A stretch of 64,000 nt of DNA from Planctomycetota bacterium (GTDB lineage: Bacteria > Planctomycetota > Planctomycetia > Gemmatales > Gemmataceae), in assembly GCA_016191165.1 (NCBI GenBank), contig JACPPF010000044.1:1-64000 (forward strand). Direction: 5' to 3'. The notes beneath the pieces are model-generated. The model searched no databases and was not told where the DNA came from. It was given only the letters and a program-made list of their open reading frames with translations. Below are positions 42,303 through 50,284 of this stretch, piece after piece. Positions within the stretch are counted from its first letter, which is position 1, and every line of letters starts with the position of its first letter. The position numbers were made by a program, and so were the translations under genes.

Positions 42303-44186
42303 ATGCATCGCTGGGCTATCGCAATTGCACCGCTGCTGGTCGTCTGCACGTTTAGCGCGGGCCAGGAAGCCAAGAAACGGCCCATCCCGAGCAAGGAAGC
42401 CCAGGCCAAGATCGAGAAATTGCTGGATGAACTCTACAAGGACGATTTCGCCAAGTCGGAAAAAGACCCCGTCCTGCGGGCTCGACTGGCGCAGACTTTG
42501 CTCTTCGAGGGGAAGGAAACCAAGGACGATGCCGCGGGTCGCTATGTCCTCTTTAGCAAGGCGCATCTGCTTGCCGCCCAGGCGGGAGACGTCAACACCG
42601 CGCTCCAGGCGGCCGATGAGCTGGCGAACGATTTCGTTATCGCATCCAGCGTGATCTTTCAAATGAAGATCAAGATGCTACAGCAAGCCAGCAAGGTCAA
42701 GGGCGCGCCACCCGATGCCTATCAGTCGGTGATCGATCGCGCGCTTCTCACGCTCGATGATACGCTCGACAGCGACGACTACCCGTCGAGCCTGGCCCTC
42801 ATCGAGTCGGCCGAGCAGGCCGCCCGCAAGCTCAGGAGCCTGCCGCTCGTGGTGACGATTCGCAAAAGGCAGGACGAGATCCTGCGGCTGCAAAAGGCAT
42901 TCGGGCGCTGGAAGCCCTTTGCCGACAAGCTGGTCAAGAACCCGAAAGACGCCGAGGCGAATTTCGAGATGGGCAAGTACCACGCCCTGATCAAGGGCAA
43001 CTGGGATCGCGGCCTGCCGCTCCTGGCCAATGGCAGCAAGGGGCCGTTGCAAAGCCTCGCGCGATCCGATCGCGCCAACCCCGCCACGGAAAAGGACCGC
43101 CGCGTGCTGGCGCTGGGTTGGTACCTGTTCGGCACCGGTGCAAACACCGATGCCGCGCTGAAGACGCAGGCGCTCTTGCGTGCCTACCACTGGTATCAAG
43201 AAAACCTGGCCGGCGCCGACGACAAGGACCGGATGCTGATCGAATCGAAATTGATCGAAATCTCCAATTTGCTGCCGGCCGAATATCGCATTGGCGAGAT
43301 CACGACCGAGCTGAAGAAGATCGTCGTGCCGACCGGGCCTGTCTACGGTTGCGCGTTCGGTCCGGACGGCCGGCGTTTCATCATCACGGGCTACGACGGC
43401 AATCTGCACCTGTTCAACACGAAGACCTACAAGGAACTAAAGCAGTACGACGGCCACGCCGGCAAGGTCTGGACGGTTGCCTATTCCGCCGACGGCAAGC
43501 GCGTCGCGTCCGGCGGTTTCGACAACACGGTCCGCCTCTGGGACCTGGCCGCCGGCAAGGCCATCAAAACCTTCACGGGCCACAAGGACTACGTCCGCTC
43601 CGTGGTCATCTCCAACGACGGCAAGTGGATTCTCTCCGGCGGCGACGATCGCACCATGCGGCTCTGGAATGTCGCCGACGGCACGGAGCAGCGGGCCTTC
43701 GTTGGGCACGATCATACGGTCTGGTGCGTCGCCCTGTCGCGCGACGGCAAGCAAGCGCTGTCCGCCAGCCTCGACCGGACGGCACGCCTCTGGGAAACCG
43801 GAACCGGAGCGCTCCTCAAGAAGCTCGAAGGACACAAGGATACCGTGCTGTGCGTCGCATTCTTCCCGGACGGCCGACATGCCGTGACCGGTAGTTCCGA
43901 CAAGACCTTGCGGCTCTGGGATTTGGCGACCGGAAAGACGCTCCAACTTTTCGAGGGGAGCAACGGCTACATCCAGAGTGTCGCCGTTTCGCCCGATGGC
44001 CGGCGCATTCTGTCCGCCGGTTCAGACAACGTGGTGCGCCTGTGGGACGCCCACACGGGCAAGGAGATCCGCAAACTGGAAGGCCACCGCGACTCGGTCT
44101 GGCACGTCGCCTTCTCCCCCGACGGCCGGCTGGCGATCTCCAGCGGACAGGACAACACGGTGCGGATTTGGAGCGGGGCGCGCTAA
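42303..44186 (+). CDS. secreted seven-bladed WD40 repeat protein
   Basis: 627 residues: a signal peptide (M-H-R-W-A-I-A-I-A-P-L-L-V-V-C-T-F-S-A-G), a helical region rich in Lys/Asp (about 25-330, with TPR-like spacing) and a C-terminal beta-propeller. Seven WD40 blades can be counted, from V-Y-G-C-A-F-G-P-D-G-R to V-W-H-V-A-F-S-P-D-G-R, most ending in V-R-L-W or similar. It is a protein-interaction scaffold exported to the periplasm, and planctomycetes are rich in such proteins. The partner is unknown. Confidence 0.87.
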   Translation: MHRWAIAIAPLLVVCTFSAGQEAKKRPIPSKEAQAKIEKLLDELYKDDFAKSEKDPVLRARLAQTLLFEGKETKDDAAGRYVLFSKAHLLAAQAGDVNTALQAADELANDFVIASSVIFQMKIKMLQQASKVKGAPPDAYQSVIDRALLTLDDTLDSDDYPSSLALIESAEQAARKLRSLPLVVTIRKRQDEILRLQKAFGRWKPFADKLVKNPKDAEANFEMGKYHALIKGNWDRGLPLLANGSKGPLQSLARSDRANPATEKDRRVLALGWYLFGTGANTDAALKTQALLRAYHWYQENLAGADDKDRMLIESKLIEISNLLPAEYRIGEITTELKKIVVPTGPVYGCAFGPDGRRFIITGYDGNLHLFNTKTYKELKQYDGHAGKVWTVAYSADGKRVASGGFDNTVRLWDLAAGKAIKTFTGHKDYVRSVVISNDGKWILSGGDDRTMRLWNVADGTEQRAFVGHDHTVWCVALSRDGKQALSASLDRTARLWETGTGALLKKLEGHKDTVLCVAFFPDGRHAVTGSSDKTLRLWDLATGKTLQLFEGSNGYIQSVAVSPDGRRILSAGSDNVVRLWDAHTGKEIRKLEGHRDSVWHVAFSPDGRLAISSGQDNTVRIWSGAR

Positions 44187-44221
44187 CCTCGGTGTTTGAA
44201 GTAAAATGAAAACTAATGAGC

Positions 44222-44249
44222 TTGAAAACATAATGTACATGCGTATCCT
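44222..44249 (+). promoter_or_regulatory. promoter of the restriction-modification genes with an internal ATGTACAT palindrome
   Basis: TTGAAA (44222-44227), a 16-nt spacer and TATCCT (44244-44249). The spacer contains the palindrome ATGTACAT (44233-44240), a possible operator for autoregulation. The surrounding DNA is AT-rich compared with the rest of the window. Confidence 0.5.
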
Positions 44250-44298
44250 TTGATTGGTGCTCGTAGCATTTGGACGCCAGGAAAAACGGGGATTCCCA

Positions 44299-45213
44299 AT
44301 GAAGGATCGTTTTCTGTTCGAGATTGAGCCGGACGAAGAAATCGCGCCGGAAAAAAATTTCCGGCGAACACCGTCGCCGGTTTTTTTGAACGACGGCCCG
44401 CGCCCCGGCTCCGGCAAAAAAAAGCGAATCGCGTTCGGATGGTACGGCGGAAAATTCAGTCACCTTGAATGGCTGCTTCCTTTATTGCCCGCCTGCCATC
44501 ATTATTGTGAACCTTTCAGCGGTTCTGCGGCGGTGTTGCTCAATCGATCACCTTCCCCAGTTGAGACCTACAACGATATCGACGGTGAGTTGACAAATTT
44601 CTTCCGTATCTTGCGCGATAACAAAGAAGCCTTTGTCGAAGCGGTCGGCTTGACACCGTTTTCACGGGAGGAGTTTTTCCGTGCCGTCAACGGCTGCGAT
44701 GAAGATACCTCCGACCTTGAGAGGGCTCGGCGTTTTTTCGTTTGCGCACGACAAGTCCGGACCGGACTCGCTCAAACCGCTTCCCTTGGTCGGTGGGCCA
44801 ACTGTAAAAACACGAGCCGCGCAGGCATGTCCGGCGTAATTTCTCGCTGGCTCGGGAGCATTGAAATGCTCCCAGAAATAGCGGAACGTCTGTTACGGGT
44901 TCAAATCGAAAATCGACCCGCATTGGAAGTGATTCGGCTTTACGATGATCAGGGAACCCTTTTCTATTGCGATCCGCCGTACCCTCATGAGTCACGGGGC
45001 GATTCTAAAGCCTATCGATTCGAGATGAGTGATACCGAGCATCGAGAACTCGCGCGCCATCTCGGAAAAATTAAGGGGAAGGCCGCAGTGTCCGGTTACC
45101 GCTGCGATTTGATGAATTCGATTTACAAGGGCTGGCGTTTGGTCGAGGCGCCGTCAAAGAAATGTCATTCCGTCAAAAAAGCCCGGCGAGAATCATTGTG
45201 GTTGAATTTTTAG
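44299..45213 (+). CDS. D12-class DNA adenine methyltransferase
   Basis: A 304-residue Dam/DpnM-type N6-adenine methylase. The SAM-binding F-G-W-Y-G-G-K-F (W-x-G-G-K motif) comes after a Lys-rich N-terminal tail, with E-P-F-S-G-S-A-A-V-L-L next. The catalytic motif L-F-Y-C-D-P-P-Y-P-H-E is intact. It ends 12 nt before the SacI-family endonuclease gene, so it is probably the protecting methylase of a type II system. Codon use is more A/T-rich than in flanking genes, consistent with horizontal gain. Start ATG 44299 lies in frame after a longer leader. Confidence 0.9.
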   Translation: MKDRFLFEIEPDEEIAPEKNFRRTPSPVFLNDGPRPGSGKKKRIAFGWYGGKFSHLEWLLPLLPACHHYCEPFSGSAAVLLNRSPSPVETYNDIDGELTNFFRILRDNKEAFVEAVGLTPFSREEFFRAVNGCDEDTSDLERARRFFVCARQVRTGLAQTASLGRWANCKNTSRAGMSGVISRWLGSIEMLPEIAERLLRVQIENRPALEVIRLYDDQGTLFYCDPPYPHESRGDSKAYRFEMSDTEHRELARHLGKIKGKAAVSGYRCDLMNSIYKGWRLVEAPSKKCHSVKKARRESLWLNF

Positions 45214-45225
45214 CAAACCTCCCTT

Positions 45226-46341
45226 ATGGCCAGGAAAAGCAAGAAATCCCTGATTGCCGACGCTCAGGAACGACTTGAAAAAAAATGGGCGGCCGTGTGT
45301 GAACGTGCGTCCAACGGCTGTCTGACTGACGAATTGGTGGATACCGACCTAGTCGAAACCATCAAGTCGTCGGTGAACTGCAAAACGAAGACCTACCGCT
45401 ACGTGCTCCCCACGCAGGTGCTCGCCAAGCTAACGGATCATTCTCTCGATTGCCGGAGCCTGCAAGCAGGCGAGGGAAAAGCAGGTTCTTTTGATGCGCG
45501 GACCATTGCGCATTCCGTGATAGTCCCTTTTGATGGCGGAAATCAAAACGTTCTTGGCGGGTCAGAAGAACCTTATGTAAGCAATCCGTTGCGTGTGCCT
45601 AGTGTTAGTGTTCAATACCAGGGGGCCCAAAAAGATGGCGCTGGGTGGGGGCTCTTGTGCAAAGTGCTAGACCGTGTTGAAGAAGAAAGCAACCCAATTT
45701 TTACCGAGTCGGTCCTGACTCAGATCCTTGTTGAGATTCACCGCCGTTTGGCCGAAGTCCACATAGTCTACCCAGCCCCTCTACGAATTAGTTTGGGGCG
45801 TACAATTGATTTGGTCGAGCGGTTCCTCGTGGATCATTCGGGCGGTGATCGGGCGCAGGCGGTTGCATGTGCGGCTTTTCAATTGATCGGCAAGAAATTC
45901 GGCCTGTTCGCGACCGTCCGTAGGGAAGTAATTAACGCTGCCGATGCATCCACTGGTTTGGCCGCCGATATTGAATGCCTTGCGGATAATGGAGAGGTGG
46001 TTCTTGCCGTTGAAGTGAAAGACAAAGAACTTACAGTGGCTCAGATTGAGAACAAAATCCAAAACGCCCGCTCCAAGAAGATCGCCAATCTACTCTTTGT
46101 TGCCCAAAAAGGCGTGCTTGCAAACGAACATCCAGGGCTTCCGCAATTGCTTGAAGCCAAGTTCGCTGTTGGCCAGAATGCGTATGTCTTCGACCTCAAA
46201 CAACTGCTTGGTGTGGTGCTGGCATTGATGCCAGAAGGTGCGCGCCCCGAATTCCTGCAGATGGTTGGTCACCAACTAGATGAATATCGTTCCGACCTTC
46301 GTCATCGGCGGGCATGGCGTGAATTGCTAGGGGCAATATGA
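45226..46341 (+). CDS. type II restriction endonuclease, SacI family
   Basis: 371 residues resembling the SacI family, with a basic start (M-A-R-K-S-K-K-S-L), a region L-P-T-Q-V-L-A-K-L-T-D-H and later F-D-A-R-T-I-A-H-S-V-I-V-P-F, V-L-G-G-S-E-E-P-Y-V-S-N-P-L. The likely PD-(D/E)xK centre is A-D-I-E-C...V-V-L-A-V-E-V-K-D-K-E-L. SacI itself cuts GAGCTC; specificity here is unknown. Composition is A/T-richer than its neighbours. It is co-directional with the adenine methylase. Confidence 0.72.
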   Translation: MARKSKKSLIADAQERLEKKWAAVCERASNGCLTDELVDTDLVETIKSSVNCKTKTYRYVLPTQVLAKLTDHSLDCRSLQAGEGKAGSFDARTIAHSVIVPFDGGNQNVLGGSEEPYVSNPLRVPSVSVQYQGAQKDGAGWGLLCKVLDRVEEESNPIFTESVLTQILVEIHRRLAEVHIVYPAPLRISLGRTIDLVERFLVDHSGGDRAQAVACAAFQLIGKKFGLFATVRREVINAADASTGLAADIECLADNGEVVLAVEVKDKELTVAQIENKIQNARSKKIANLLFVAQKGVLANEHPGLPQLLEAKFAVGQNAYVFDLKQLLGVVLALMPEGARPEFLQMVGHQLDEYRSDLRHRRAWRELLGAI

Positions 46342-46377
46342 TTGTTTTTAATTTCTGCCCTTGCACGATTGATTCCC

Positions 46378-49300
46378 ATGAGCACCCTCTACCTCGCCCC
46401 TGACCTGCCCACGCTGGCCGATCGGCTTGCCGATGAAATCGAGCATGCCGCCCACTCCGGCGATTGCTTCGTGCCCACCTCCATCGTCGTGGCGAACCGC
46501 TACGTCCGAAAATGGCTGCGCTTTCATCTCGCTCGCAAGCATGGCGTGGCCATCAATCTAAACTTTCTTTCCCTCGATGACGCACTCTGGCATTACTTGC
46601 AACAGACCGATCCCGCGGTGCCGACCACGCCGCCGGAGGCGATCGATGATAATACGTATCGGCTCATGGTCCTGTCGGTGCTTTTGGAAGAAAGCGACCC
46701 GCACCTGCAACCGTTGCGGCGCTACGTGCAAATGGATGACCAGGCGCTCAGTCGGTTGACGTGCCGGCGGGCCTGGTACCTGGCCGACCGACTCGGGCTG
46801 TTGGTTCGCGCTTACGAATACGATCGCCAGGACACATTGATTCAACCCTGGCTGCGCGGCGAGTTCGGCCTGAACAAGGCGAGCGAATTTCACACGATGA
46901 TGGAGCGTGCTCAGCGCGCCTTGTTCTTGCACATCACGCGCGAGCCGGACGGACGACGTGCGCTGCTTAACCGGCTGGGCGAGCGCACGTTCAAGACGTT
47001 GCCTCAGTACGCGATGGAGCTGATGACAGCGAACGAAACGCCCCCCTCACCCCCTGCCCCTCTCCCAGAGGGAGAGGGGAGACCGGGCCCGCTCCCAGGG
47101 GGAGAGGGGAGCAGGGTTCATTTCTTTGGTTTCACGCATCTGTGCGACCTGCACGCGCGCACCATCGGCTGGCTGGGGCGCGTCCTGGATGTGCGTCTCT
47201 ATTGCCCGAGCGTTCACGCGAGCCGGTTGGGCGCGGGGGCGAACAACGACAAACTGCCGGAGATTGCCCAGTCGCTCGTCAACGCGAGCGGCGAGTCGGC
47301 GGGCGAGCTCGCGCGTTTGTGGGGCAAGGCCGGCGCCGGGTCTCTGGCGCTCCTGGCGCCGTGTGCGTTTGACATCGACGTGTTGTCCGCGTCCACGTCA
47401 TCCCGGCGACGAGGCTCAAAATCCGCGCCAGCAACCGTCCTGGCGCGTTTGCAGAATCTTCTCCGCGGCGGGGCCGTTGGCAAGGCCCGGCTCGCGCAGG
47501 ACACCTCGGTGCAAATCGTCGGGTGCCCCGGTCTGATGCGCGAGGTCGAGACCGTTCACGACAGCATCGTCAACAATCTTCAGAACGATTCATCGCTTCG
47601 GCAAACCGACATCGTGGTGCTGACCACCGATATGCCCCGGTATCGAGCCGCGCTGCAATCGGTCTTCGAACGGCCGCCGCGCCGGCTTCAGTACAACCTC
47701 GTCGATTTCAACGCCGCCAGCGTGAGCACCTATGGCCAGGCCCTGCTGGGAATGTTCGACCTGGCGCTTGAATCTTTTTCCCGGTCGCGCGTCTTTCAGG
47801 TCATCTTGAATCCCTGCTTTCTGGCGAGAATGGGGGTTGAACGCCAACAGGCGACGGCCTGGCTGGAATGGGCGGAGAGTCTCGGTATTCATCAGGGTTG
47901 GGACGCCCAGGAAAAGCAACAGCAGGGCTATCCGAATTCGCCGCTCTACACGTGGCGGCACGGCTTGCAACGCTTGCGGCTCGGGCGCTTCATGGACGTG
48001 GCAAGCGAGAATGGCAGCGGGCCGACGGCGCGTTTTGGGCAGGTAATCCCGTTCGCCGACCTGGCCAGCACCGAGCGGGAACAGCTCGACGCGTTCTGTC
48101 GGGCGGTGGAAGGTTTGCTGCCAACGCTGACCCGATTGCGTTCGTCGTCTTTACCCGGAGCACGCTGGGCCAGCACGCTACACCGATTGGCTCAGGAATT
48201 TCTGGACGTGCCAGTGGATCGCCCCGAAGAAACGCAGGTTCGCGATCAACTCGTTGCGGGTTTCGAGACCCTGGCGGCCTGGGATTCGTTTCAGGAAAGC
48301 AAGCACCAATCGCCCGGCCTGCCGCTGGCGCTGGTGCGCGAATTTGTGCGCAGTCAACTTGAGGTCCTCGAAGGCAGCCGGGGAGACTATCTCATCGGCG
48401 GCGTCACGGTCGCGGCCCTTGAGCCCATGCGTGCCCTGCCGTTCGAGATCGTCTACCTGGTCGGGCTTGGCGAGAACACCTTCCCCGGCAGCAACGCCCT
48501 TTCGTCGTTCGACCTGCGCGACGCCGCTCGCCTGGCAGGCGACATTCGCCCGGCCGAGCAACGGCTTCATGATTTCCTGGCGACGATCCTGTCGGCACGG
48601 AAAAAGCTCTACCTCTTCTTCGACAACCATGACGTACAAAAGGACCAGGCCATACTCCCCTCGGTGCCGCTTCAGCAGTTGCAGCGCCATCTGGGCCAGT
48701 ACGTGGTCAACGCGGATTTTGAAGAAATCAAGGTGCCCAATCAAGTCGATGATGCTTGCTTGCTTGACCTGGCAAAGCAGCCTTCCCATCAGGATGTGCT
48801 GGTGCAAACCCGCGACGTGGATCGGCTGCTCGCCCTGGCGTCGGCCGAGCGCGAAAACCGTCTCGCGCTGGACAAGAAGCAGCGGGCGGAATGGGACACG
48901 AAAAGCCGGGCATTCCAGACCGATTTCTCGATCGCGCCACAACCCAGGGAGACGCAGGCCACCGGTCCCACGATTCCGCTGGTCTCGCTCAAGCGATTCC
49001 TGCAATTGCCCGCGCAGGAGGCGCTGCGCCGGCATCTTGGGATCGATGACGACGATGAAAAAGACATGGACGACGACGAGCCGCTCGTCGCGCCCGATTT
49101 TGACAGGCGTTCGCTGGTTCGCCAGACGATTCAGGGGTTGATCCTGTCCGCGGTGGCCAACGGAGTGGACCAGGCGCTGGCAGGTTGGCAGCAGGGTTTT
49201 GACGCGTTGTACGCCGACGCCAACCTGCGTTGCCGCGTGCCGGAGGCGGCGTTTGGCGACCTCGATCGCGCCGCCCTGCGCGCCGATTTGCAAGAACGCA

Positions 49301-50103
49301 TTCACGGGCAGGGGCGACTGGAATCGTTTCTGCGCGAACGGGCAGGCCTCACCTTCTGCGGCCCCGTGTTGCTGGGCGAGAGCCTGACGCCGATGGGCGC
49401 GCGGCTGCGATTCCCGGCGCTTGGCCTTCCGCGCGAAAACGACACGCCGATCCGCCTGGTCGGCTGGACGGAGTTCGCGTGGCATGACCCGGGCCGATTC
49501 GAGATCCTCGTCATTACCACGGCGAAGATTGACGACGGCCGAGAGATTCACACGACTTTGCTCGAGCCGGCACTGCTGCATCTGGCCTTTCTGGCGAACG
49601 CGGCGGCGAATGCGGAGGGTGTGTCGCCGCAGGCCTGGCTCGCCGACCGCGAGGTCGTGCTGCATGTCGCCCACACCGGCGGAATCGTGAGCTGGCAGTA
49701 TCCGCCGGGGAGCATCACTCCCGCGGAAGCGACGGCGCACCTCTTCGAATTGTCGCGCGACTTGCTCGACCCAGGCCAGTTCGATTTGCTGCCGCTTGAT
49801 GCGTTGACCCAGCAAACATTGCGGTTCGTCCTTCATGGCGATCAGCCGATGCGCCGCGATCCGGGAGAGTTCCGCGCAGCGTTGGAGGAAATGATCGCCG
49901 AGGAACTGGAGAAGGGTTCATTCGCCACCGTACGCATCCCTGGGCTCGTCCAGATGATCGGCGCCCGCGTGCCCGCCGATGCCCTGGCCAAGGTGGAACG
50001 CCGATTTCATCTGCTCGATCGCGGTCCGGCCCGGCAGCGGCGGCAGCCGGTCGTGATCAAGCCAAAGCGCGCGAAGGCGTCGGCCTCGAAGCGCATCGAT
50101 TAG
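46378..50103 (+). CDS. recC: exodeoxyribonuclease V gamma chain RecC
   Basis: A 1241-residue RecC-like subunit of the RecBCD helicase-nuclease, which scans for Chi-like sites and organises the complex. The start region L-Y-L-A-P-D-L-P-T-L-A, the helicase-like remnant with V-V-A-N-R-Y-V-R-K-W-L, and mid-protein V-Y-L-V-G-L-G-E-N-T-F-P-G-S are typical. Residues about 219-243 are a repeat-encoded Pro/Gly/Glu insert. Order recC-recB-recD on one strand supports the call. It begins 36 nt after the endonuclease stop and could be co-transcribed with the R-M genes. A 552-codon antisense frame over it is a shadow. Confidence 0.9.
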   Translation: MSTLYLAPDLPTLADRLADEIEHAAHSGDCFVPTSIVVANRYVRKWLRFHLARKHGVAINLNFLSLDDALWHYLQQTDPAVPTTPPEAIDDNTYRLMVLSVLLEESDPHLQPLRRYVQMDDQALSRLTCRRAWYLADRLGLLVRAYEYDRQDTLIQPWLRGEFGLNKASEFHTMMERAQRALFLHITREPDGRRALLNRLGERTFKTLPQYAMELMTANETPPSPPAPLPEGEGRPGPLPGGEGSRVHFFGFTHLCDLHARTIGWLGRVLDVRLYCPSVHASRLGAGANNDKLPEIAQSLVNASGESAGELARLWGKAGAGSLALLAPCAFDIDVLSASTSSRRRGSKSAPATVLARLQNLLRGGAVGKARLAQDTSVQIVGCPGLMREVETVHDSIVNNLQNDSSLRQTDIVVLTTDMPRYRAALQSVFERPPRRLQYNLVDFNAASVSTYGQALLGMFDLALESFSRSRVFQVILNPCFLARMGVERQQATAWLEWAESLGIHQGWDAQEKQQQGYPNSPLYTWRHGLQRLRLGRFMDVASENGSGPTARFGQVIPFADLASTEREQLDAFCRAVEGLLPTLTRLRSSSLPGARWASTLHRLAQEFLDVPVDRPEETQVRDQLVAGFETLAAWDSFQESKHQSPGLPLALVREFVRSQLEVLEGSRGDYLIGGVTVAALEPMRALPFEIVYLVGLGENTFPGSNALSSFDLRDAARLAGDIRPAEQRLHDFLATILSARKKLYLFFDNHDVQKDQAILPSVPLQQLQRHLGQYVVNADFEEIKVPNQVDDACLLDLAKQPSHQDVLVQTRDVDRLLALASAERENRLALDKKQRAEWDTKSRAFQTDFSIAPQPRETQATGPTIPLVSLKRFLQLPAQEALRRHLGIDDDDEKDMDDDEPLVAPDFDRRSLVRQTIQGLILSAVANGVDQALAGWQQGFDALYADANLRCRVPEAAFGDLDRAALRADLQERIHGQGRLESFLRERAGLTFCGPVLLGESLTPMGARLRFPALGLPRENDTPIRLVGWTEFAWHDPGRFEILVITTAKIDDGREIHTTLLEPALLHLAFLANAAANAEGVSPQAWLADREVVLHVAHTGGIVSWQYPPGSITPAEATAHLFELSRDLLDPGQFDLLPLDALTQQTLRFVLHGDQPMRRDPGEFRAALEEMIAEELEKGSFATVRIPGLVQMIGARVPADALAKVERRFHLLDRGPARQRRQPVVIKPKRAKASASKRID
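47040..47115. repeat. repeat insert in recC encoding P-P-S-P-P-A-P-L-P-E-G-E-G
   Basis: The DNA (CCCCCTCACCCCCTGCCCCT, then two near-copies of CTCCCAG.GGGAGAGGGGAG) is in frame and encodes P-P-S-P-P-A-P-L-P-E-G-E-G-R-P-G-P-L-P-G-G-E-G. The strand-complementary CTCCC/GGGAG halves can form small hairpins. The same word type is in the gene at 18632 and in the helicase at 59176. It interrupts an otherwise normal RecC stretch between A-M-E-L-M and V-H-F-F-G-F. Confidence 0.75.
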
Positions 50104-50153
50104 CGACGCTTCGTAAAAGGATTGCTTTCGACGCTTCCGCGAGGCGTCGCCAA

Positions 50154-50267
50154 GGCGAGCGGTCGGAATTAACTTGCCAGCCCGGAGCGCAAGCGACGGG
50201 GCAGATGTCCGCTGGACCCGGCGCTTGCGCTCCGGACTGGCGGGGATTTTTTTTCCTGCCGCTCGCC
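50154..50267. repeat. nested inverted repeat and T8 tract between recC and recB
   Basis: The inner arms 50176-50195 (GCCAGCCCGGAGCGCAAGCG) and 50222-50241 pair at 19 of 20, and an outer 9-bp stem GGCGAGCGG (50154-50162) pairs with 50259-50267. Eight T residues (50247-50254) follow the inner stem, so it could terminate or attenuate transcription within the recC-recB-recD operon. Confidence 0.85.
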
Positions 50268-50284
50268 TAACCAGTTGGAAAACC

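Noticed and set aside
48178-49836. 552-codon minus-strand frame opposite recC
   Set aside because: Low-complexity antisense translation, no start signal; recC is well supported.
50174-50284. 37-codon N-terminal extension of RecB
   Set aside because: The codons come from the intergenic inverted repeat; ATG 50285 matches the usual distance to the P-loop.
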